This document shows positions 38,120 to 45,867 of a DNA stretch of 64,000 nt, piece by piece. Source of the stretch: Sphingomonas sp. LC-1. Its GTDB lineage: Bacteria > Pseudomonadota > Alphaproteobacteria > Sphingomonadales > Sphingomonadaceae. A program made the position numbers and the translations under genes. The stretch is from assembly GCF_025371035.1 (NCBI RefSeq), contig NZ_JANZXB010000009.1:124001-188000 (forward strand), given 5' to 3'. The first letter of the stretch is position 1. Every line of letters starts with the position of its first letter. The notes beneath the pieces were generated by a model, which searched no databases, was not told the DNA's origin, and worked only from the letters and a program-made list of their open reading frames with translations.

Positions 38120-39084
38120 ATTGAATACGCCTTCCGCACGAAGCCGTGGCCGCTGACGATGGTGGAGTTCACCCACGTCGTTCGATTGCCGGGCAGCCGC
38201 CTGATATGGCCGCGCCGCAGATGCGCCCGCCGCTCGCCCGCTGTGCTGCCATCGCCGCCGCCGATGCCGCCAAAGGCTTCGCCACCGCCAAGTTCGAGAA
38301 CATGGAAATCCTTGAGGGGCAATTTGCCCGCTTTCAGGCGCTGGCGGTTAAGCGCGGGCGGCGCGTCGTGCCGTTTGAAGCCGACGTTCGCGCAGGACAG
38401 GGCGTAGCAGAGGTCCGTATAGGCGTTCACCTCGTCCATGTTGTCGGCCGCGAACAGGTCGGTCGTGGCAGCCGGTCCCGCAGTCGCGATCGTGGCTCCG
38501 ATCACCTCGGGCAGGATCGGTACGATTGACATCTGCATTGCGGCCCCATCGAGAACCGGCCGCTTGATCCTGCCAGACGCTCGCATGGCATCGCGGAACG
38601 GCGATGAGGGCAAATCACGCCGCCATTCGGCATCGTAGGAAAGGTGCATTGCCGCCGAGATCGGCAACCATGCCTGATCCTTGTCATAAAAGGCGATCGA
38701 CAGCACGACGACGCCGGGGCCCAGGTCACGGCCAGCATTCCAGCTTTGCAGGATCGGAGGCAGATCGTCCGACCATTCCCACGCAAGCGCAATGCGCCGA
38801 GAGCATTTGGCGGCGGTATAGTAACCCTCATCCCAATCGACCGGGTTCGCTTCGAATTCGAGCGCGACGACGGGGAAGGGTGGCTTGAAGACGAGCGCGG
38901 GCACCTCCGGGCGCGGCTTGTCGCGCTCCAGTAGCTGACCGGAGTTGCCCAAGACGAACACCTGCGCCTGCCGCAGCTTGTCGGCGACATAGCGCATCCC
39001 TTGAGCGCTGCCCGGCGCACCGGGGCACGGATAGTTGGCGAGAGCCTCTATCGCCTTCACGGTATAGTTGAGCGCCTGGGTCAT
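38116..39084 (-). CDS. conserved phage protein of unknown function
   Basis: A 322-residue protein whose C-terminus has RAHLRRGHIRRLPGNRTTWVN and GFVRKAYSI, a pattern I recognise from uncharacterised proteins in many alphaproteobacterial phages. The Arg/His-rich end suggests nucleic-acid binding. The middle has hydrophobic beta-type strands. ATG 39084 overlaps the preceding stop as ATGA. Function unknown. Confidence 0.7.
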   Translation of the reverse strand: MTQALNYTVKAIEALANYPCPGAPGSAQGMRYVADKLRQAQVFVLGNSGQLLERDKPRPEVPALVFKPPFPVVALEFEANPVDWDEGYYTAAKCSRRIALAWEWSDDLPPILQSWNAGRDLGPGVVVLSIAFYDKDQAWLPISAAMHLSYDAEWRRDLPSSPFRDAMRASGRIKRPVLDGAAMQMSIVPILPEVIGATIATAGPAATTDLFAADNMDEVNAYTDLCYALSCANVGFKRHDAPPALNRQRLKAGKLPLKDFHVLELGGGEAFGGIGGGDGSTAGERRAHLRRGHIRRLPGNRTTWVNSTIVSGHGFVRKAYSI

Positions 39085-39575
39085 GCCGCGCACCTCACCG
39101 GTTTGGCGGCGCGTGCCTGCTGGTTGCGCTCGCGCTCGGCGAGCTGGTCCGGGGTGAGATAGCGAAGATAGTTCTTCGCACCGCCCTTGTGCATCCCGAG
39201 GGCTCGGTCCACGTCGCAGAACCGTTGGCCTTGCGTCAGCATCTCGACTGCGACCCGGCGGCGCTCCAGCATCACGACAGTTCCGGCGCGGGTCTGCCCA
39301 GGCAGGCAGTCGGCGGGCCAGCTTTTGGCGCGGCTGTCGGCGCATCCATAGGGATGAAACCGATCCTTGCCGCATCCGCATTGCGGGTGCGTCCCGTTCA
39401 GCTTCATCAGTGCGAGAAATGGTGCCGATGCGCGGCGCACGACGTCGAGGTGGACGCTCAAGATGGAGGCGATGTCACGAAGGCTGTCGGCCGTCGGCAA
39501 CAATTCGACCATCAGGGCAAGCTTTTCGGGCGTCATGACGCGGGTTTCGGTGGTGGTGGTGTCTGGGTGGCTCAT
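39081..39575 (-). CDS. probable DNA-binding prophage protein
   Basis: A 164-residue protein with two helix-turn-helix-like stretches (LRDIASILSVHLDVVRRAS; RFCDVDRALGMHKGGAKNYLRYL) around a central Cys/His cluster (CGCGKDRFHPYGC) that looks like a metal-binding loop. The layout suggests a sequence-specific DNA-binding factor. No named family is assigned. It sits directly after the HerA-like ATPase with a 4-base overlap. Confidence 0.6.
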   Translation of the reverse strand: MSHPDTTTTETRVMTPEKLALMVELLPTADSLRDIASILSVHLDVVRRASAPFLALMKLNGTHPQCGCGKDRFHPYGCADSRAKSWPADCLPGQTRAGTVVMLERRRVAVEMLTQGQRFCDVDRALGMHKGGAKNYLRYLTPDQLAERERNQQARAAKPVRCAA

Positions 39576-40774
39576 CCCACGATCCTCAAGGCAGGAGGGG
39601 CCTTCGCCCCGTCGTCTTCGTCCTCGTCGGCGAGCATCAGGGACTGCATGGCTTCGGCGGTCAGGTTCGGAAGCGGGGTCAGCCCCTTTTCCGGCCCGGC
39701 CTTGCCCTGGGTCATGACGCTGCCGACCTTCACCTTTTGCGGCCGCCGGGCGATGGCTGGTCCGAGCCCGAGAAACTCGCCGCGGTTCAGGTTGCGAATG
39801 TCCTCAGCCTGGGCACGGGGAAGCCCGAGCAGATCGGCGGCGCGCGCAATGTCGATGTCGAGGAAGGTCCGTCCGAGCAGGAAGTTCGACGCCTCCGCCG
39901 CCACGTTCTTGTGCAGCTTCGACAGGCGCTGCGTCGCGATGATGCCCGCCAACCCGCGCTTGCGCCCGCGACACATGAGGTTCGCGACCGCCTGCTGGCT
40001 GGTCTTCCGCGTCTCCTTGTCCTCGCCATTGTCGCCGGTCGGCGCGAAGAGGTGCGCCTCATCGATCGCGACGAGGATCGGGTGCCAGTGCTCAGGCGGC
40101 GCATCGAACAAGCCGTTCAGGAGCGCCGACACGGCATCCATCTGCTGCTCGATTTCCATCCCTTCGAGGCTCAGCACGACCGATCCGCGCAGATGGCGGG
40201 CCTTCGTGGCGATGCTCAGGATGCGGCTTGCCGTGTAATCCTTGGCCTGCACCACGGTATGGCCGAACGCCTCGCCGAAGCTGACGAAGTCGCCCTCCGG
40301 GTCGATGATGACCTGTTGAACAATCCCGGCGCATTCTTCGAGCAGGCGGCGCAACAGGTGGCTCTTGCCGCTGCCGCTGTTGCCTTGGATCAGGAGCCGT
40401 GTGGTCAGCAGTTCTTCGAGATCCACGAACACCGGCTTGTCGAGATGCAGGCCGATTTCGAGGGCATTGTCTCCGGTCGGCTGAACCGGGGCGACATAGT
40501 CGACCTGGGCCTGTTCGGGCGTAATCAGCCCCGGCACCGCTGCCGAGGGAGCCGGGCGCCGCACCGGCGGCGAATAGCTTTCCTCGGCGGCGCGTGCCTT
40601 CGCTTCGGCGGAGAGGTTTTCGGGCAAGCCCTCGTCCTTCCGCCACGCAATGATGTTGTTGACCGAGGTGTGGTTTGCGTCAGCAATCTCGCGGTCGGTC
40701 TGCCCGGCCGCGTGAAGCGCCTGGGCCAGCATCTTCTGCATCGGCCCGAAAAACGATGTATGTTGGTGCAGCAT
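39572..40774 (-). CDS. HerA/FtsK-superfamily ATPase with N-terminal helix-turn-helix
   Basis: A 400-residue protein. The N-terminus (about 10-50, LHAAGQTDREIADANHTSVNNIIAWRK) looks like a helix-turn-helix. The ATPase has Walker A GNSGSGKS (131-138), Walker B ILVAIDEAH (233-241), a conserved RGRKRG (269-274) and the ATQR sensor at 280-283, as in HerA-like hexameric translocases (DUF87 group). Such enzymes pump or remodel duplex DNA, often with a nuclease partner; no NurA-type nuclease is next to it. Its start overlaps the ParB-like gene by one base (TAATG), arguing for joint action. Confidence 0.82.
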   Translation of the reverse strand: MLHQHTSFFGPMQKMLAQALHAAGQTDREIADANHTSVNNIIAWRKDEGLPENLSAEAKARAAEESYSPPVRRPAPSAAVPGLITPEQAQVDYVAPVQPTGDNALEIGLHLDKPVFVDLEELLTTRLLIQGNSGSGKSHLLRRLLEECAGIVQQVIIDPEGDFVSFGEAFGHTVVQAKDYTASRILSIATKARHLRGSVVLSLEGMEIEQQMDAVSALLNGLFDAPPEHWHPILVAIDEAHLFAPTGDNGEDKETRKTSQQAVANLMCRGRKRGLAGIIATQRLSKLHKNVAAEASNFLLGRTFLDIDIARAADLLGLPRAQAEDIRNLNRGEFLGLGPAIARRPQKVKVGSVMTQGKAGPEKGLTPLPNLTAEAMQSLMLADEDEDDGAKAPPALRIVG

Positions 40775-41916
40775 TATTCTGCCTCCGCTTCGGCATAGGC
40801 GGCAGCGAGTGCCTTAAGCATCGATTCCGCCCGCTCCTGTCCGCTTTCGGCCCCCTCGACGGCTTCCTTCCAACCGGGGATGCCGACTTCGGCGAGAACC
40901 GTTTCCATCAGCGTCACGTCGATCGGCGTGCCTTCCTTCGCGCGCTGCTGGAGGATGGCGCACAGGCCCTCGAAAACCGCGCCGACGCCCGTCAGCACGA
41001 GCCCTTCGAAGGCTCGTCCGATCATGCCCAGGGCCATTTCGACCGTCGCCGCGCCCTGATTGTGCAAAGCGCGCTGAATCGCGGTCACGAAAACGACCTC
41101 GCCGGGCTTCCAATATTGCCATGCCTGGATGCGCCCGACGGTCAGCCCCGCCGCTTCGACCACCGTGTTGACCGCGACCGCCTTCGCGTCGCCAGCGATC
41201 ACCGCCGCGTGGAAATCGTCCAGCTTGCTCATCGCCCGGCGGCTCCGGTTCGCCTGAACGAACAACTCCGCCTCCGCGCGTGGATCATCGAAATCAAACA
41301 CGACCACCGGCAGGTCGCGAATGTCGCCGCGCAGCTTCGCCGCTTCGAGACGGTGCTGACCATCGATCACGTAGAGGCTGCCGTCGCGCCGCGACACGAT
41401 CAGCGGCAGGCAAAGCCGCCAATCCCAATTCTCGGCAATCTTGACGATCAGCTTCTGCGACGCGCCACCTTCGATCGATCGTTGATAACTGTCATCGACC
41501 TGCAGGTGATTGACCAAGGCGAACTGCGGGGCGGGTGGTGAGCCGATCATGGCTTTCAGGCGCAGCGGCTTGTCGCCCGCGACCTTCGCGATTGGCGCGT
41601 GCCGCAACGTGGCGTTTTCGACGCGCTTGCGTTCGCGGGCCGCTTCCGTGCTTTGCGCCAGCGTGGCAACGACCTGATTGTCATCACCGGCGACGGCGGC
41701 AAGTTTATCCTGAACCATCTTCGGCGGACAGGCGAACACCCGCTCGCCACATTCGAAGACGGCAAACCCCGGTTCGACCCGAACGGTGCCGTCAGAGGCG
41801 GCAATGTCGAAGCTGCCATCTGCGGCCAGGTCGGCCGTCGTCATCCGCTCAACGACCCAGTCAGGGGCTTCCGCGCCTGCGACGCAAATCCAGATTTTCG
41901 AAGGCGTCGCCATCAC
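40774..41916 (-). CDS. ParB/sulfiredoxin-fold (ParB N-terminal-like) protein
   Basis: A 380-residue protein. The centre has YQR (144-146) and LYVIDGQHRLEAAKLRG (181-197), the signature of the ParB N-terminal/Srx fold that binds or cleaves nucleotides. The N-terminal 100 residues and C-terminal 150 residues are not recognised. Relatives occur in phages and mobile elements as partition factors, nucleases or CTP-dependent switches. It is coupled to the HerA-like ATPase. Whether it loads, guides or regulates that motor is unknown. Confidence 0.75.
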   Translation of the reverse strand: MMATPSKIWICVAGAEAPDWVVERMTTADLAADGSFDIAASDGTVRVEPGFAVFECGERVFACPPKMVQDKLAAVAGDDNQVVATLAQSTEAARERKRVENATLRHAPIAKVAGDKPLRLKAMIGSPPAPQFALVNHLQVDDSYQRSIEGGASQKLIVKIAENWDWRLCLPLIVSRRDGSLYVIDGQHRLEAAKLRGDIRDLPVVVFDFDDPRAEAELFVQANRSRRAMSKLDDFHAAVIAGDAKAVAVNTVVEAAGLTVGRIQAWQYWKPGEVVFVTAIQRALHNQGAATVEMALGMIGRAFEGLVLTGVGAVFEGLCAILQQRAKEGTPIDVTLMETVLAEVGIPGWKEAVEGAESGQERAESMLKALAAAYAEAEAE

Positions 41917-42305
41917 GCCCCCCGGTTCTGGTCGGCGACGAGCGCTGTTACTTCGGCCACCGCCAGCGGCCCGGCCAGATGCAGCAGGGCTGCAAGCGCC
42001 TTGATTGCGCCGCTCTGCTCATCGGCATTGGACAGGGAAAATCCGGCATCGTGGATCGGAACAGCGGTCAGCCGGTCCACAAACGGACCGTAGGTCACCA
42101 GCTTGCCGTCTTCCGCCACAGCCGCGTTGCCACGGCAGGCCTGCCACAAAGTGACCCACGCCTCTGCCATGCTGTCGTCGCGGCCCGCTGCAATTGCGGC
42201 GGCGGCAGCCATGCTGCCCGGACGATTAGGGAAACGAGGTGGCTTTGCCTGGGCAAAGTTCGTCTGTTCGCGCCCGGATGGTGCGCGTGATGCTTCGGCG
42301 GCCAT
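41913..42305 (-). CDS. first gene of the leftward prophage operon, unknown function
   Basis: A 130-residue protein, Ala-rich with helices, no recognised domain. It is the promoter-proximal gene of the leftward operon: its start is 131 bases from the operator centred at 42446, and it overlaps the ParB-like gene as ATGA. In lambda-like phages this position holds early regulators; nothing in the sequence shows that here. Confidence 0.65.
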   Translation of the reverse strand: MAAEASRAPSGREQTNFAQAKPPRFPNRPGSMAAAAAIAAGRDDSMAEAWVTLWQACRGNAAVAEDGKLVTYGPFVDRLTAVPIHDAGFSLSNADEQSGAIKALAALLHLAGPLAVAEVTALVADQNRGA

Positions 42306-42435
42306 GAGCCAACCTCCCTACATGTGTGATGCAGGTGGATCGGCGGAGGCTGGCCCCAATCTGGCGGCTCAGCGCGTCTTTCCTATCCTGCCCGTATCAG
42401 GGTTGCGGCCCTAAGGCGCTCGTCTGATGGGCAAG

Positions 42436-42456
42436 AATTATCCCGAGCGGATAATT
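42436..42456. promoter_or_regulatory. repressor operator OL (perfect palindrome) over the leftward promoter
   Basis: AATTATCC-N5-GGATAATT is a perfect 21-bp palindrome. On the minus strand TTGCGC and GATAAT (15 apart) could be -35 and -10 elements, with the operator covering the -10. It shares its core with two sites at 43110-43130 and 43166-43186, so it is probably the leftward repressor operator. Confidence 0.75.
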
Positions 42457-42488
42457 GGCGCAAGCCTCAAAATGTACAGACAGGAAAT

Positions 42489-43088
42489 TTAGAGGCGCAT
42501 AACCGCGCCCGTCGCCCGGCCGACGACCGTGAAAGGGTGGGTTCCCAAGCGAATCGCCTGATGGGTCGGGTTGGTTGAGCATGGTTCCAGCCGGGCCGGG
42601 TCGGAGCGGTAACGCTTTAGCGTGGTCTCGCCTTCGCCGTTCATGACGGCATAGACGCCGCCCTCGCGCAAATCGCGATCATGCGGATTGATGACGACGA
42701 AGCCGTCATCCGGCACAATTTTATTCATGCTGTCGCCAGCGGCGCGAAGGGCAAAGGCGTCCTTTGGTGCATTAACGACGTCGATCATGTCGCCATCTGC
42801 ATCTTCAATCGCCTGTTGCCAATTACCAGCGGCGATCGCCCCAATAACTGGGATGCGCGATACGTCCGCATGGGGCATCCGCTCGGCGACGAGTTCGCTA
42901 CGGTCGACCTCCAAGGCGGCGGCCAAGCGCTCGATCCATTCCAGGGTCAGCGGGCGCTGCGAGGTTTCCAGCTTCTGGATGTTGCTGGTCGTCGTCCCCG
43001 CGCGTTCGGCAACCTCGCGCAGTGTGAGGCCTTTGGCTTTACGCGCCGAGCGCAGTCGGGAGGCGGCGATTGTCGGCAATGTGCCCAT
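42489..43088 (-). CDS. phage repressor (CI-like, S24 self-cleaving)
   Basis: A 199-residue repressor. An XRE-type helix-turn-helix (about 8-65, LTLREVAERAGTTTSNIQKLE) is joined to an S24/LexA-like C-terminal domain. The predicted cleavage pair is Ala87-Gly88, the nucleophile Ser120 (GDSMNK) and the general base Lys158 (TTLKRY). RecA-promoted self-cleavage would release lysogeny after DNA damage. It keeps leftward and rightward early promoters off through the three matching operators. ATG 43088 is where homology starts. Confidence 0.93.
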   Translation of the reverse strand: MGTLPTIAASRLRSARKAKGLTLREVAERAGTTTSNIQKLETSQRPLTLEWIERLAAALEVDRSELVAERMPHADVSRIPVIGAIAAGNWQQAIEDADGDMIDVVNAPKDAFALRAAGDSMNKIVPDDGFVVINPHDRDLREGGVYAVMNGEGETTLKRYRSDPARLEPCSTNPTHQAIRLGTHPFTVVGRATGAVMRL

Positions 43089-43109
43089 GGGGAAGTCCTT
43101 TCGCCGTCG

Positions 43110-43130
43110 CTGTATCCGTAGCGGATACAG
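43110..43130. promoter_or_regulatory. repressor operator near the repressor transcript start
   Basis: CTGTATCC-N5-GGATACAG is a perfect 21-bp palindrome with the shared TATCC-N5-GGATA core. A minus-strand promoter, TTGGTC at 43166-43161 and AATAAT at 43143-43138 with 17-base spacing, would start repressor transcription near 43131. The operator then covers about +1 to +21, which suits autorepression. Confidence 0.75.
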
Positions 43131-43137
43131 TGACGCA

Positions 43138-43166
43138 ATTATTTTTCCTGTCCCCCTCTGGACCAA
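43138..43166 (-). promoter_or_regulatory. candidate repressor-maintenance promoter
   Basis: On the minus strand TTGGTC (43166-43161) and AATAAT (43143-43138) are spaced 17 bases, close to the vegetative consensus. The start point would be near 43131, leaving a leader of about 42 bases to the repressor ATG. Confidence 0.6.
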
Positions 43167-43186
43167 ATTGTCCGCACAGGATAATT
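43166..43186. promoter_or_regulatory. repressor operator OR over the rightward promoter
   Basis: AATTGTCC-N5-GGATAATT is palindromic except at one position pair and nearly identical to the operator at 42436. It contains GATAAT (43180-43185), a possible -10 of the rightward early promoter, and adjoins the -35 of the repressor promoter. A bound repressor would block rightward transcription. Confidence 0.75.
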
Positions 43187-43193
43187 TTGGGAC

Positions 43194-43400
43194 ATGCAGC
43201 TTCGAGAATGGTTGGCTGAGACCAACACCCCCTTAGCCGCATTCGCTGGCCGGATCGGCGTTGCGAATGCCAGTGTCGTTGCGCGGTATGCAAATGGCCG
43301 CGTTCCCCGACAGCCGCAGGTGCGCGAAGCGATCGTGCGAGAAACCGAAGGCCGCGTTTCGCTGGCTGAAGTCTTCGGTCATGCCAAGGCAGAAGGTTAA
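43194..43400 (+). CDS. small Cro-like helix-turn-helix protein
   Basis: A 68-residue DNA-binding protein. TPLAAFAGRIGVANASVVARYANGRVPRQPQVREAI reads as an XRE/Cro-type helix-turn-helix. It is divergent from the S24 repressor, with operators between, the classic lambda-switch position. It probably favours lytic growth by repressing the repressor gene. Its stop overlaps the primase start (TAATG). Its ATG lies only 8 bases after the candidate -10, so the mRNA may be almost leaderless. Confidence 0.82.
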   Translation: MQLREWLAETNTPLAAFAGRIGVANASVVARYANGRVPRQPQVREAIVRETEGRVSLAEVFGHAKAEG

Positions 43401-44425
43401 TGCGCGGCGGGCGGCGCGGAGCCCAGCGCTCCCCCGAACGCGAGGCCGAGTTTCGGCGGATCGTTGAGGACACCAAGCAGCGCTACAATCTGACTGACAT
43501 CGTAGCCCGGACCCGCAAGCTGGTGCGCGGGTCGAAAGGCGAGCGGATGGCCCTTTGCGCATTTCATAACGAGCGCAGTCCATCGATGCAGATCAGCGAC
43601 GCGAAGGGCGTGTTCTATTGTCACGGCTGCGGCGCGACCGGCGACCTGATCCAATATGTCATGCAGGTCGAGCGGTGCAGCTTCGTGGAAGCCTTGCGAT
43701 GGCTCGGCGCGGCGGAACTCCCTGCGGTTGATCCGGCCCAGCGCGCCAAGGCCGCCGAAGAGGATGAGGCATTGCGGCTCGCGGCCATTGCCGACGCGCA
43801 ACTCATTTGGGATCGGTCTATCGATCCGACCGGAACCCCTGCCGAACGGTATCTGCGGGACGTGCGTGGCATCACCATGCCGTTGCCGCCATCCGTGCGT
43901 TTCGGCGTCGTGCCGACGGGCCGGGACGATGATGGACGCTGGAAGCGTCCTTATCCCGCCGTCGTCTTCGCCGTGCGCAACCGTGCGAGCGAGATCGTCG
44001 GTGTTCAGCGGGTGTTCGTGACCGATGACGGATCGGCCAAGCGCTGGGGCAAGGCGTCGAAGTTGAGCCTTGGCCGACCCCGTGGTTCTGTGGTCATCCT
44101 CTCCGGCGGCGCGCCTGGCGAATGGGTGGTGACCGAGGGGCCGGAGGATGGGCTTTCCCTCGCGCAGGAAATGCCCGGTCGGACGGTCGCGGTTGCCTTG
44201 GGCACCGCCATGATGCCGGTTATCGACTATCCTCCGACCATCCGGCTGGTGACCATCGCTGGTCAGAATGACGCTCCTGGCCGCGCCGCCGTCGAAAAGG
44301 CGAGAGCCGCGCTCTTGGAACGCGGCCTTGCTGTCCGCCTCATGTTCCCGGCCGATGGCTTCAAGGATTTCAACGACCATCTGCTCGGTAAACGCGCGGA
44401 CGCCCCGGCGGCGGTGCGGTCATGA
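43400..44425 (+). CDS. phage DNA primase (CHC2 zinc finger and Toprim)
   Basis: A 341-residue primase that makes RNA primers at the phage fork. The CHC2 zinc-binding residues are Cys53, His56, Cys74 and Cys77 (LCAFHNE, FYCHGC). A linker follows, then a Toprim core with VVTEGPEDGLS (243-253) containing the catalytic Glu246. A C-terminal helicase-interaction domain is absent. It overlaps the Cro-like gene by one base and dnaB by four, so the three are coupled. Confidence 0.92.
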   Translation: MRGGRRGAQRSPEREAEFRRIVEDTKQRYNLTDIVARTRKLVRGSKGERMALCAFHNERSPSMQISDAKGVFYCHGCGATGDLIQYVMQVERCSFVEALRWLGAAELPAVDPAQRAKAAEEDEALRLAAIADAQLIWDRSIDPTGTPAERYLRDVRGITMPLPPSVRFGVVPTGRDDDGRWKRPYPAVVFAVRNRASEIVGVQRVFVTDDGSAKRWGKASKLSLGRPRGSVVILSGGAPGEWVVTEGPEDGLSLAQEMPGRTVAVALGTAMMPVIDYPPTIRLVTIAGQNDAPGRAAVEKARAALLERGLAVRLMFPADGFKDFNDHLLGKRADAPAAVRS

Positions 44426-45867
44426 GCGGCATGTTCGAAGAAGAGCTATCGGCGGCGGAGGGAATAGCCCTCGTCAACCTCGATGCCGAAATTGGGCTGC
44501 TGGGCGACCTCATCAACGACAATCGTCTGGTCGACCAAGTGGCCGATCGTCTGCGGGGGCGCGACTTTTCGGTGCCGCTCTACGGCCAGATTTTCGAACG
44601 GATCGTGGAACAGGCGGCGGGTGGCGCATCGGTCAACGCCGTCACCCTTGCCCCGTTCTTCACCAACGATCCGACCTGGCCGCGCGCCTATTCCGTGCTG
44701 TCGGCAGCGGCGCTCAACGCTGGGCCGCGCGCTCGGTCCAAAGCCTATTTCGATCAGATTTTGCTCTTGTCGAATCGGCGGCGCATGGTGGCCGGGTTGC
44801 AGGATGTCATTGTGTCGGCCCGCGACCTGTCCGTGCCGAAAGAGGAACTGGTCGCCAACGCTGACGAGGCGGTGGCCGAAATGGCGGAACAGGTCGCCAA
44901 TGCCCAGGCGCCGGTTGGCACCTACGCGCAGGGCGTTATCGACAGCTTCGGCAAGCCGATCGTCGGCGTCCGCTGCGGTATCATAGGATCGCTTGATGAG
45001 GCGGTGGGCACCTTGCGGCCTGCAAACTTCGTCGTGGTCGGCGGGCGTCCGGGCATGGGTAAAACCAGCCTCGTCACGTCCTATTCAATCGGTGCCGCGC
45101 TACAGGGTCACGGCGTTCTCATATTCTCGTTGGAAATGAGCGCCGACGAACTGACCCGGCGGATGCTGGCCGACATGACGTTCAGCCCGAGCGGGGGCGT
45201 GCCATATGAGCATATCCGCGACGGGACCGTGCGTCAGCACGATATGGCGGCGGTTCTCAAGGCGAAGCATCGCTTTGACGAGCTGCCAATCGAGATCAAC
45301 GAGACCTCGGGCCTGACGCTCGCTCGCCTGATCCGGCAGACACGGAGCCATAAGCGCCGCCTCGCCGCTCAGGGCGGTAAACTTGAACTGGTCGTGGTCG
45401 ATTACCTTCAACTCATGGCCCACAGCCGCAAGGGCATGTCGCTGTATGAACATGCCACCGAGATCAGTTCGGGATTGAAATCCTTCGCCAAGGAAGAGGG
45501 GCTCGTCGTCATGGCCGTGGCGCAGTTGAGCCGCGACCTTGAACGGCGGCCCGACAAGCGGCCTATCCCGTCCGACCTGCGCGATAGCGGCCAGATCGAG
45601 CAGGACGCCGACGTAATCCTCTTCGTCTATCGCGAGGAAGAATATCTGCGCCGTGAGGAACCCGCCGACCAGTTCGGCAACAAATACGAGGAATGGCGCA
45701 CGAACATGAATGCCGTGCGCAACAAGATTGAGTTCCTCGTCCCCAAGCGCCGCAGCGGCCCCACGGGGAAGGCAATGGGCTGGTTCTTCGGGGCCAATTC
45801 GGCCGTCCGGGGCAGCGATTTCTACAGTCAATCATACTGCCCACCGGGCGGTCGGGAGAATGGATAA
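44422..45867 (+). CDS. replicative DNA helicase, DnaB type
   Basis: A 481-residue hexameric helicase. The N-terminal primase-contact domain (about 15-115) is followed by a RecA-like motor with Walker A GRPGMGKTS (208-216), FSLEMSADELTRRM, Walker B LVVVDYLQLMA and VAQLSRDLERRPDKRPIPSDLRDSGQIEQDAD, all DnaB signatures. It unwinds phage DNA together with the upstream primase and is probably loaded by the downstream initiator. It overlaps both neighbours. Confidence 0.94.
   Translation: MSGMFEEELSAAEGIALVNLDAEIGLLGDLINDNRLVDQVADRLRGRDFSVPLYGQIFERIVEQAAGGASVNAVTLAPFFTNDPTWPRAYSVLSAAALNAGPRARSKAYFDQILLLSNRRRMVAGLQDVIVSARDLSVPKEELVANADEAVAEMAEQVANAQAPVGTYAQGVIDSFGKPIVGVRCGIIGSLDEAVGTLRPANFVVVGGRPGMGKTSLVTSYSIGAALQGHGVLIFSLEMSADELTRRMLADMTFSPSGGVPYEHIRDGTVRQHDMAAVLKAKHRFDELPIEINETSGLTLARLIRQTRSHKRRLAAQGGKLELVVVDYLQLMAHSRKGMSLYEHATEISSGLKSFAKEEGLVVMAVAQLSRDLERRPDKRPIPSDLRDSGQIEQDADVILFVYREEEYLRREEPADQFGNKYEEWRTNMNAVRNKIEFLVPKRRSGPTGKAMGWFFGANSAVRGSDFYSQSYCPPGGRENG

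Noticed and set aside
43147-43165. GTCC-N6-GGAC between the two right-hand operators as a fourth repressor site
   Set aside because: Spacing is 6 rather than 5 and the outer bases do not match the three clear operators.
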